DNA of 61,559 nucleotides from Gammaproteobacteria bacterium RIFCSPHIGHO2_12_FULL_63_22 (lineage in GTDB: Bacteria > Pseudomonadota > Gammaproteobacteria > Xanthomonadales > Xanthomonadaceae). The stretch is from NCBI GenBank assembly GCA_001801685.1, contig MGYJ01000082.1, positions 1 to 61,559 on the forward strand, read 5' to 3'. The position numbers and the translations under genes are program-made. Under the pieces are notes generated by a model. The model ran no database searches. It saw only the letters and a list, made by a program, of their open reading frames with translations, and was not told where the DNA came from. How positions within the stretch are numbered: position 1 is the first letter of the stretch; each line of letters begins with the position of its first letter. Positions 1 through 7,433 of this stretch are shown one piece after another.

Positions 1-1
1 C

Positions 2-3000
2 GAGTCGCCGACCGAATTGCCGAAATGGCCGGACATCCTGCCGGTGCTGGACATGCCGCTGACCATCAACGTGCGCGAGCTGAAGGTGCGTGGCCTGCAG
101 GTGATGCACGGCCCGGATCGGATGGCGCGGATCAGTCGCATTAATGGCGCGCTGCTGGTCGGCCCCGGTCGCCTGCAGATGAAGCAGATGGTGCTGGTGA
201 GCGACCGGGGCGTGCTGCGCATCCATGGCGACTACCTGCCCGCGGATAATTTCCGCAGCACGATCGATGGTCGCGTGGTGTTTCCAGCAGCGGCGGGCGC
301 GCCGCCGGCCTTGCTGAATTTTGCCGCGCGCGGCGACCTGGACGACTTCGGATTCTCGCTGGACGGCCGGGCGCCGGCGCCGATATCGCTGACGCTCGCG
401 CTGCGCGATGGCGGCAGCGACCGCCCGCGCTGGAAGCTTGATGCGGTGACCACGCAATGGTTGCCCGTGCAAACCGGCCTGGCCGACGTCGCGCCGATTG
501 CGATGGACCTGCATGTGATCGGCGATGGTGGTCAGGCGAAGTTGAATGGCTCCGTGTCGCGCGATGGCCTGGCGGTCAAGTTGGCGCCTTCGAAATTAAT
601 ATTAAATGACGGCATCGTCGCGTTCTCGCCCTTGGCGATGCAGCTGAAACAAGGCGACATCGCCCTGACCGGTGCCGTCGCGCTGCGTGGCGGCGATCCG
701 TATTTCAACTTGCGCCTGCGCTCGCGCGCCTTGCTGCTGACGCCCGCGGTCTCCAGCGCGGAGACGCCGCCCGTCACGGCCAGCGGCCTGTTGCGCGTGC
801 GCGGACCCTGGTCCGCCTGGCGCGTGGATGGCGACATGGACCTGCATCGCGCGAATGAGTCGGCGAAGCTGACCGTGGCCGGTCGCGGCGACTCGCGTCG
901 CCTGCTGGTCGATTCCCTGTTGGCGCGCACGCCCAGCGGCACGCTGCGCGGTACCGGCGAACTGCATTGGCAGCCGAACCTGCGCGTGGTGCTCGATAGC
1001 ACGCTGGCGGGTTTCGATCCGGCTTACCTGTTTCCCGATTACCCCGGCGCGGTGAGTGGCCGCATCGCCGGCCGCGCGCAGCGTGATGCGAAGGGTTTGT
1101 GGAAGGGCGATGCCAAGGTAAGTGAGCTGCGCGGCACGCTGCGCCAGCGGCCATTGCGGGGCGAGGCCGAACTGCGTTTCGCCGATGGCTCCGCATCCGG
1201 CAACATCGACCTGCGCATCGGCGACAGCCATCTGGATGCGGTCGGCAGCATTGGCGAGCGCATCGATGTCACCGCGCGCTTCGCGCCGTTCGACCTGCAC
1301 GACTTGTGGCCCGATGCCAGCGGCCGATTGCGCGGCACGGTGATCGTGCGCGGCACGCGCGCTGCGCCCAGTTACATTGCCGACCTTGAAGGTGCCGCGG
1401 TGAATTGGGCGCCGTTCAAGGCGGCCAAGCTTATTGCAAAGGGCACGCTGCCCGCGAGTGGTGATGGCGGCGACCTGCGTTTGTCGGCGACGGCGCTGGA
1501 AGTTTCCGGCACGTCGTTCGACCGCGCGGTGATCAACCTGGCAGGCAGCTTCAGCGCGCTGCACGCCAAGGCCAGCCTGTCGGGCAAGTCCGGAGAATTC
1601 AGCGCGCAGGCGACCGCCAACCGGGACGGCGCGCAATGGCGCGGCCGCTTGCTGCAGATGCGTCTCGCGCCACCGCGCATCGCCGCGTGGAATCTGCAGT
1701 CACCCGTGGCCTGGCGTTACGGCGAGGACAGGCTGGACTTCGAGCGCGCCTGCCTCGCCTCCACCGGTGACGGCCGCGTGTGCGCGCAAGCCAATGCCTC
1801 GCGCATCAGCGTGCAGGGCACGAGGCTGCCCTGGGCACTGGCCGAGCCCTGGCTGGCCGACACCTCGCTCGACCTGGCGCCGTTCGGCACGGTGGATTTC
1901 AGCGGCGATTTTGCCAGCGACAAGACGGGTGCGTGGTCGGGTGGGTTGACGGCAAGCTCGGCCAGCGGCGGATTGCGGCTCGATCCTGCGTCGAAGCAGA
2001 CGGTGTTGGCATTCTCGAACCTGCGAGTCGATGCGCGGCTGCAGGCGTCACGACTTACGGCCAACTTGCAGGCGGCGTTGGAAGAGGGCGGCAGCATCGC
2101 CGGCGACGTCCGCGTCGATGGTTTGTCGGGCAGCGCGCCGATGCAGGGCAACCTGCGCTTCGACATGCGCCAGCTGCAATGGATCGAATTGTTTTCCGCC
2201 GATGTGGCCGGGCCGACCGGGCAACTCAGCGGCAACCTGTCCTTCGCCGGCACACTCGCGTCGCCCTCGATCGGTGGCGAAGCGCGCTTGAGCGGCTTCG
2301 CCGCGGAACTGCCGGGGCAAGGCGTGGTGCTCAGTGGCGGTGAATTCACACTGCGCGGCGAACCGGGTGGCCAGGCGCGCATCGAAGGCAGCGTGCAGTC
2401 AGGCAAGGGTCGATTGCTGGTGGATGGCAGTTTGAATTTGCGCGATGAAAACAGTCCCGTGAACCTGCATCTCAGTGGCGCCAACATCACTGTCGCCGAT
2501 ACGCCCGACCTGCAGGCGACGATGAGCCCCGACCTGCGACTGGTTCGCAATGAAGGCATCTGGCAAGTGCGCGGTACGGTCGGCGTGCCGATGGCGCGCA
2601 TCGACCTGGAGCGCCTGGACAACAGCGTGTCGGTATCCCCGGACGTGGTGGTGCTGGATCCGCGCGTGCCCAATACCGGCAGCGCGCTGTTCTTCGATAC
2701 CGACGTGGTGCTGCAACTCGGGGACGACGTGAAGTTGCGCGGCTTCGGCCTGGATGGCGGCCTGACCGGCAGCCTGCGTGTGCGCGACCGCTCCGATCGC
2801 GTGGCGCAAGTTACCGGCACGCTCAATGTTTCGGGCACCTACATCGCCTACGGTCGTGCGCTGGAGATCAAGCGCGGCCGACTGGGTTTCATCAATGCCG
2901 CGTTCGACAATCCGACCCTCGACATCCTGGCCGAGCGTGATTTCGAGGAAGTGACGGTGGGCGTGCGTGTGCGCGGCTCGGCCATGGCGCCGGAAACGAC

Positions 3001-3391
3001 GGTCACCGCCAGCCCGGCGATGGCGACCTCGGAAGCCTTGTCGTGGCTGATGATCGGCCGGCCGCTCAGCACCGCCAGTGGATCGCAGATCCAGCAGATC
3101 AATGCCAGCTCGCTGGCCCTGAGCGCGGGCAGCAATTTGCTGGCGCAACGCCTCGGCACGCGACTGGGCCTGGATGCAGCCGGCATCGGTGCCTCCCGCG
3201 CGCTGGGTGAATCCACCTTCACCGTCGGCAAGCAGGTGTCGCCGCGACTGTTTGTGAGTTATGGCGTGTCGTTGCTCGGCACCGGCCAGGTGCTGACGCT
3301 TAAGTACTTGCTGCGCCGCGGCCTGGACGTGTCGCTGGAATCGGGCAGCGTGGAAACCGCAGGATCGCTGAACTGGCGCAAGGAAAAGTAG
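2..3391 (+). CDS. tamB: TamB-family translocation and assembly protein, 3' part
   Basis: This is the C-terminal ~1,129 codons of a TamB/DUF490 protein. The frame is already open at the window edge, so the true start lies upstream; a TTG at 17 is only an internal codon. TamB is anchored in the inner membrane and spans the periplasm as a hydrophobic beta-groove that acts in outer-membrane lipid transport and assembly, usually partnered by TamA. The visible protein is long, alternating and beta-rich with few charged helices. The last ~300 residues carry the conserved DUF490 region, including a Gly-rich stretch near 3170-3330 that resembles the TamB C-terminus and ends in a Leu/Arg-rich strand. 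The family is usually about 1,250-1,350 residues, so probably only the N-terminal anchor region is missing. A tamA gene would be expected just upstream, outside the window. Confidence 0.9.
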   Translation, partial: ESPTELPKWPDILPVLDMPLTINVRELKVRGLQVMHGPDRMARISRINGALLVGPGRLQMKQMVLVSDRGVLRIHGDYLPADNFRSTIDGRVVFPAAAGAPPALLNFAARGDLDDFGFSLDGRAPAPISLTLALRDGGSDRPRWKLDAVTTQWLPVQTGLADVAPIAMDLHVIGDGGQAKLNGSVSRDGLAVKLAPSKLILNDGIVAFSPLAMQLKQGDIALTGAVALRGGDPYFNLRLRSRALLLTPAVSSAETPPVTASGLLRVRGPWSAWRVDGDMDLHRANESAKLTVAGRGDSRRLLVDSLLARTPSGTLRGTGELHWQPNLRVVLDSTLAGFDPAYLFPDYPGAVSGRIAGRAQRDAKGLWKGDAKVSELRGTLRQRPLRGEAELRFADGSASGNIDLRIGDSHLDAVGSIGERIDVTARFAPFDLHDLWPDASGRLRGTVIVRGTRAAPSYIADLEGAAVNWAPFKAAKLIAKGTLPASGDGGDLRLSATALEVSGTSFDRAVINLAGSFSALHAKASLSGKSGEFSAQATANRDGAQWRGRLLQMRLAPPRIAAWNLQSPVAWRYGEDRLDFERACLASTGDGRVCAQANASRISVQGTRLPWALAEPWLADTSLDLAPFGTVDFSGDFASDKTGAWSGGLTASSASGGLRLDPASKQTVLAFSNLRVDARLQASRLTANLQAALEEGGSIAGDVRVDGLSGSAPMQGNLRFDMRQLQWIELFSADVAGPTGQLSGNLSFAGTLASPSIGGEARLSGFAAELPGQGVVLSGGEFTLRGEPGGQARIEGSVQSGKGRLLVDGSLNLRDENSPVNLHLSGANITVADTPDLQATMSPDLRLVRNEGIWQVRGTVGVPMARIDLERLDNSVSVSPDVVVLDPRVPNTGSALFFDTDVVLQLGDDVKLRGFGLDGGLTGSLRVRDRSDRVAQVTGTLNVSGTYIAYGRALEIKRGRLGFINAAFDNPTLDILAERDFEEVTVGVRVRGSAMAPETTVTASPAMATSEALSWLMIGRPLSTASGSQIQQINASSLALSAGSNLLAQRLGTRLGLDAAGIGASRALGESTFTVGKQVSPRLFVSYGVSLLGTGQVLTLKYLLRRGLDVSLESGSVETAGSLNWRKEK

Positions 3392-3423
3392 TAGCCTTGC
3401 CTGTGCCAGGGGGATGTCAGTCC

Positions 3424-3951
3424 ATGCACAAGTTCCGGCTACTCAGGATATTCCTCCGGTCCAGGGGCGACCGACGGCCGACAGACATGCTGCGCCCGGT
3501 CCTGTGTCGATTCATGGTGTCGCCCTTCGAAGTGGAACTAACGCATGCTTCGTCCCATGCCTACATGGCCTGGGCAGGGCTGGGCCGCTGGTCCTGGAAT
3601 TTCGCCAATATCGACATGCGCCGGATGTTTCGCGAACGCTGGACGCCGTTCACCCATAGCGAGCTTGTCTACTACCGCCGGGCGGTCAGTGTTTTCAGCA
3701 TCGTCGAGATGACCACCACGCTGGTTTGGTGGGACGAGAAGATGGCCTACTTCGAGCACCGCATGACGCAAGGCGGGCAAGTGTCGGCCATCGTATATTC
3801 GCGTGGGGCCTGTTACGCCGCGGGCAAGCGAATTCCCATCAACGAGTGTTCGAAAGGGGCGCAACCGCGGCTTCCCGGAACTCGGCCGGGCATCATCGAT
3901 ATCTGGAATTCGTCGGATAGGGAGTTCAAGAAGGGACCCTTGCCCGCCTGA
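3424..3951 (+). CDS. 4HBT_2-type thioesterase-fold protein
   Basis: The 175-residue protein resembles the THEM6/4HBT_2 hot-dog thioesterase-like family: a short basic N-terminus, then an aligned core of aromatic and charged residues. The motif TLVWWDEKMAYFEHRM is typical of the second half of the hot-dog fold. The start at 3424 was chosen because AGGGGGA lies about 8 bases upstream; an upstream in-frame start at 3397 would lack such a site. The gene begins 32 bases after tamB in the same direction and may be cotranscribed. In the first strand, where relatives carry an Asn/Asp-rich active-site segment, this protein reads VELTHASSHAYMAW, so activity is uncertain. The C-terminal ~35 residues after the fold look unstructured. 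The family fold is moderately sure; the substrate is unknown. Confidence 0.6.
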   Translation: MHKFRLLRIFLRSRGDRRPTDMLRPVLCRFMVSPFEVELTHASSHAYMAWAGLGRWSWNFANIDMRRMFRERWTPFTHSELVYYRRAVSVFSIVEMTTTLVWWDEKMAYFEHRMTQGGQVSAIVYSRGACYAAGKRIPINECSKGAQPRLPGTRPGIIDIWNSSDREFKKGPLPA

Positions 3952-4027
3952 TCCGTCGCGCGGGCGCGCGGGCGCGTGGGCGCATTGCAGCCGCCGGCTG
4001 CCTGTATCATCCCTGCATTCCTGGATA

Positions 4028-4843
4028 GTGGACGCCGCCGTGGACCTTCTTACCGACCCGCAAGTCTGGCTGGCCTTTGCCACGCTTACCGCGCTCGAGC
4101 TCGTGCTGGGCATCGACAACATCGTGTTCATTTCGATATTGGTCGACAAGCTGCCGCCCGAACAACGCACGCGTGCCCGACGCATCGGCTTGTTCCTGGC
4201 GATGTTCATGCGGCTGGGCTTGCTGTCGGTGCTCAGTTGGCTGGTCGGCCTGACGGCGGTGTTGTTCACCGCCTTCGACCATGGCTTCACCGGCCGCGAC
4301 CTGATCCTGGCATCGGGCGGCGCCTTCCTGTTGTGGAAGAGCACGGCCGAAGTACACCAGTTGCTGGAAGGTCGCGCGGGCCACGCTTCATCGGGCGTGA
4401 AGGCAACCTTCGGCGCCGTCATTGCGCAGATCATCGTGATAGACGCGGTGTTTTCGCTCGATTCCATCATCACCGCGGTCGGCATGGTCGATCAGCTGGA
4501 AGTGATGATGGCTGCGGTAGTCGCCTCGGTCGCGCTGATGATGGCCTTCTCCGGCGGCATCTCGCGCTTCGTGTCCAAGCACCCGACCATCAAGATGCTG
4601 GCGCTCGGTTTCCTGTTCGTCATCGGCGTGGTGTTGGTGGCGGACGGCTTCGGTTACCACATCCCGAAGGCCTTCGTGTACGGCGCCATGGCCTTTGCGC
4701 TGATGATGGAGATGCTCAACATCCGCATGCGCAAGGCGGCCGCCAAGCCCATCGACCTGCGCGAAAAGTACGAACCGGCCGGCACGTCGCGTTGCCCCGA
4801 ATGTGGCGCGCCGACGGCGGAGCGCACGCCGCAACAGGCGTGA
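4028..4843 (+). CDS. TerC-family integral membrane protein
   Basis: This is a 271-residue polytopic membrane protein with about seven hydrophobic segments. It carries the two TerC hallmarks: an acidic motif in the first helix (LELVLGIDNIVFISI) and a second related motif near residue 145 (IDAVFSLDSIITAVGM). The paired Asp residues within membrane helices are thought to coordinate metal. TerC/YgdQ-type proteins are linked to manganese export, metal loading of exported proteins and tellurite resistance. The tail ends in a hydrophilic segment with a CPEC pair. Two GTG codons, 4028 and 4040, could start translation; family members usually begin close to the L-T-D-P-Q-V-W segment, which fits either. 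It sits between a thioesterase-like gene and a convergent PAP2 gene and has no obvious functional partner here. Confidence 0.85.
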   Translation: MDAAVDLLTDPQVWLAFATLTALELVLGIDNIVFISILVDKLPPEQRTRARRIGLFLAMFMRLGLLSVLSWLVGLTAVLFTAFDHGFTGRDLILASGGAFLLWKSTAEVHQLLEGRAGHASSGVKATFGAVIAQIIVIDAVFSLDSIITAVGMVDQLEVMMAAVVASVALMMAFSGGISRFVSKHPTIKMLALGFLFVIGVVLVADGFGYHIPKAFVYGAMAFALMMEMLNIRMRKAAAKPIDLREKYEPAGTSRCPECGAPTAERTPQQA

Positions 4844-4852
4844 TCCGAAACC

Positions 4853-5377
4853 CTACAGCAACCAGACCACCATCATGCCGAGTACGCCACCGATGCCGGT
4901 GGCGGCGATGACGTCGCTGGGGTAGTGCACGCCCAGCACCACGCGCGACACGGCGATGCTTGCCGTGAAGGGGATCAGCAACCACATCAGCGCGGGATAG
5001 CCGGCGCAGGCGACGATGCTGAAGCCGACGGCGTGCAGCGTGTGCCCCGACGGAAAGCTGTATTCGTCCAGCGGCGGAATCCAGGCGTGGATGCGGTGGT
5101 CGGTCGCGAACGGACGTGGGCGTCGCGTCCATTGCTTGAGCCGGCGATACAGAAGGGTCGCCACGCCGCCGACCACGGCCATGCGTGCCGCCGTATCCAG
5201 GCCGCGCCAGCCGTCCACCATCACCAGCGCCAACATCAGCGCGTACCAGAACGCGCCGTCGCCCAACCGGCTGACGGCGCGGAAATAGATGCGTACGGCG
5301 CGGCGCGCGCCCCAACGATTCGCCGACAAGCACCATTGATGCTCGCGTGCGCCGAAGCGGACGCGAGCCCCGTTCAC
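4853..5377 (-). CDS. PAP2-superfamily lipid phosphatase
   Basis: The 174-residue membrane protein shows all three PAP2 signature motifs: K81-x-x-x-x-x-R-P (KQWTRRPRP), P109-S-G-H (SFPSGHTLH) and S144-R-x5-H-x3-D (SRVVLGVHYPSD). The histidine of motif 3 is the expected nucleophile and that of motif 2 the acid. Enzymes of this family dephosphorylate phosphatidic acid, undecaprenyl diphosphate or related lipid phosphates at the membrane. The start codon overlaps the stop of the upstream glycosyltransferase by four bases (5374-5377), so the two are translationally coupled. That coupling suggests the phosphatase supplies a dephosphorylated lipid, such as diacylglycerol, to the glycosyltransferase or recycles its product. 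The exact lipid substrate cannot be read from sequence. Confidence 0.88.
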   Translation of the reverse strand: MNGARVRFGAREHQWCLSANRWGARRAVRIYFRAVSRLGDGAFWYALMLALVMVDGWRGLDTAARMAVVGGVATLLYRRLKQWTRRPRPFATDHRIHAWIPPLDEYSFPSGHTLHAVGFSIVACAGYPALMWLLIPFTASIAVSRVVLGVHYPSDVIAATGIGGVLGMMVVWLL

Positions 5378-6516
5378 GCGACCTTCCTCTGCCAGTGCAG
5401 TCCCGCCAGCAACCCCGCGAAATCCTGGGCCACCTTCATCGGGTGCAGGGGTTGCACGCTGCAGCGTGCGGCATAGCCCATGTGGCGCAGGTCCAGGGCG
5501 CTGGCCGTGCGTACGCTGGCCTGCAGGAATTCATCGTGGTCGCCAAAGCCGACCACTGCGCCGTGTTCGCCGTGGCGCAAGTGTTCGCGCGCCGCGCCGT
5601 AATCGAAGGCGACCGTGGCCAGGCCCGAGGCCATGGCTTCCAGCGTGACGTTGCCAAAGGTTTCCGACAGGCTGGCGAACAGGAACAGGTCGCAGCTGGC
5701 GTAGTGGCGCGACAAAGCCTCGCCACGCTGCACGCCGGCGAAGATCACGTCCGGATGCGCTGCCTGCAGGTTGGCGCGCGATGGGCCGTCGCCGACCAGT
5801 ATCAGTCGCGCACGTGGCTGCCGCTTCTGGATGGCGCGGAACGTGCTCAAAGTCAGGTCGAGGTTTTTTTCGGCGGCGATGCGGCCGACGCACAGCACCG
5901 CCACGTCGTCTTCCTGCAAGCCCCAGCTTTCACGCAGCGCGTTGTCGCGCCAGCGCGGATGGAACTGCACGGTATCCACGGCGCGGCCGAGGCGATGCAC
6001 TTTCTTGAAGCCCTGCGCTCGCAATTGCTGCTGCAGTTCCAGGGTCGGCACCAGGGTTGCGTCGCCGCGGTTGTGGAAGCGGCGCAGCCAGTTGAAGACC
6101 CAGGGCGACAAAAAGCCGAAGCCGTAGTCCTTCGCGTAAGTATCGAAGCGCGTGTGGAAGCCGGTGGCAACCGGGATGCCCAACTTGCGCGCTGCATTCA
6201 AGGCCGACCACCCCAACGGGCCTTCCGTGGCCACGTAGATGGCATCCGGCCTTTCCTGTGTCCAACGCGCCTGCAGCCGGCGTCCTGCCGGCAGGCCGAA
6301 GCGTACGCCCGGATAATTGGGCAGCGGCGCGCCCGCGATCAGCACGCGGTCCTTGTCGAAACGGTCGCTGTCCTCGGGACGCTCGGTGCGCACCAGCGCC
6401 ACGCGATGGTCCATCGACCGCAGCCCGTGCTCGAGCGACTGCACGGTGAAAGCCACCCCGTTCACTTCCGGCGGGTAGGTTTCAGTGACCAGTTCGAAAT
6501 GGAGATGGCTTTTCAT
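5374..6516 (-). CDS. GT4-family (glycosyltransferase family 1 domain) glycosyltransferase
   Basis: This 380-residue protein has the GT-B two-domain layout. The N-terminal half includes the TETYPPEVNGVAFTVQSL segment found in MgtA/SqdX-like glycosyltransferases. The C-terminal glycosyltransferase group 1 domain has CVGRIAAEKNLDL, LVGDGPSRANL and the E-x7-E donor-site motif (SETFGNVTLEAMASG). Related enzymes transfer glucose, mannose or sulfoquinovose from a nucleotide sugar to diacylglycerol or phosphatidylinositol on the cytoplasmic face of the membrane. The ATG at 6516 was chosen because the conserved family N-terminus begins there; upstream in-frame codons give a poorly conserved Arg/Pro-rich extension. 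It is the first gene of a two-gene unit with the PAP2 gene. A glycolipid product is likely; the acceptor is not determined. Confidence 0.82.
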   Translation of the reverse strand: MKSHLHFELVTETYPPEVNGVAFTVQSLEHGLRSMDHRVALVRTERPEDSDRFDKDRVLIAGAPLPNYPGVRFGLPAGRRLQARWTQERPDAIYVATEGPLGWSALNAARKLGIPVATGFHTRFDTYAKDYGFGFLSPWVFNWLRRFHNRGDATLVPTLELQQQLRAQGFKKVHRLGRAVDTVQFHPRWRDNALRESWGLQEDDVAVLCVGRIAAEKNLDLTLSTFRAIQKRQPRARLILVGDGPSRANLQAAHPDVIFAGVQRGEALSRHYASCDLFLFASLSETFGNVTLEAMASGLATVAFDYGAAREHLRHGEHGAVVGFGDHDEFLQASVRTASALDLRHMGYAARCSVQPLHPMKVAQDFAGLLAGLHWQRKVA

Positions 6517-6619
6517 GTGCGCAGGCTGGCATGCGCATGTGCCATTGCCGTTACCGGCGTATGACGGCTGGGTTACTCCGTCCGCGGGCGGCCCCGGGGC
6601 GGCCGTCGGCCGGCGCCTT

Positions 6620-7360
6620 CTAGAAGCGCAGCCGCCGCAGGAAGGCCGCATCGATGTCCTGCCGCCGGTTGCTGGCGAACATCACCAGGCCGGGGTGGGC
6701 CTCGATCTTCTGCAGCAGGTAGCTGACCTCGATGTTGGCGTAGCGGTCGTGCGCATCCCTAACCTCGCTTCGCTTGCCGAACAGGGCATCGGCCTCGTCG
6801 AACAGCAGCACCGTGCCCGATTGCGCCGCATCCTCGAAAAGGCGGTCGATATTCTTCTCGGTCTCGCCGATGTATTCGCTCGCCAAGGCCGACAGGTCGA
6901 CGCGGCGGATCGCGATAGCGTCGTCACCCGTGCGGGTGGCGCCGACTGCGGCCGCGACGCGGCCCCTACCCGCGGCCATCGATTCGACCGGGCGAAGCTG
7001 GTCTTCGATCGATCGGGTGCGTTCCGTCACCACGTCACCCGTGTGCAGGGTCGACTTCTTCTCGATCAGCATCAGGTGGCATTCCTCGTCCGCCGACGGA
7101 TTGTGGCGCACGCCTTTCGGCACGACGAAGCTCTGTCCTTCGCCGATTTCCACGGTGCCATCTTCCATCTCGATGCGCAGGCGACCCTTCAGGATGAAGA
7201 ACAGTTCGTCCTCGTGCGCATGCGCATGCCAGCCGAGCGTGCCTTGCACCTTGGCGACCTTGATGAAGTTGTCGTCAACTTCGCCGATAACGCGCGGCGA
7301 CCACAGCTCGGTTAGCGAGGCGGCGATCTCGCCGGGGGAAGCCACGCCACTAGTAGGCAT
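6620..7360 (-). CDS. Cupin domain fused to a truncated AAA ATPase remnant
   Basis: Residues 1-~120 form a complete small cupin of the mannose-6-phosphate isomerase-like type, with metal ligands in WHAHAHEDELFFILKG and a second motif near VPKGVRHNP. The part ends at the point where free-standing relatives normally stop. Residues ~128-246 continue in frame into an AAA ATPase fragment: IDL-like strand, SEYIGETEKN, Walker B LLFDEADALFGKRSE and the arginine-rich sensor region FLRRLRF. The ORF then stops before the rest of the AAA lid. The Walker A lysine motif is missing. Similar AAA sequences are remembered from phage-tail-like contractile injection (eCIS) clusters, but no sheath, tube or baseplate gene is present here. 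The cupin part may function; the ATPase part cannot hydrolyse ATP by itself. Confidence 0.75.
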   Translation of the reverse strand: MPTSGVASPGEIAASLTELWSPRVIGEVDDNFIKVAKVQGTLGWHAHAHEDELFFILKGRLRIEMEDGTVEIGEGQSFVVPKGVRHNPSADEECHLMLIEKKSTLHTGDVVTERTRSIEDQLRPVESMAAGRGRVAAAVGATRTGDDAIAIRRVDLSALASEYIGETEKNIDRLFEDAAQSGTVLLFDEADALFGKRSEVRDAHDRYANIEVSYLLQKIEAHPGLVMFASNRRQDIDAAFLRRLRF

Positions 7361-7384
7361 GCAGACTCATCCAGTTGGGTTGTG

Positions 7385-7409
7385 CGCCCCGCAGGATCTC
7401 TGCGGGGCG
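7385..7409. other. Perfect 10-bp hairpin between two minus-strand genes
   Basis: CGCCCCGCAG and CTGCGGGGCG form a 10-bp stem with a five-base loop (GATCT). It lies between the stop of the 572-residue unknown gene and the start of the cupin-AAA chimera. No T-run follows on either strand, so it may be a transcript-end stabiliser or weak terminator. Confidence 0.5.
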
Positions 7410-7433
7410 ATAGATGATAACCCTTGCCGATAC

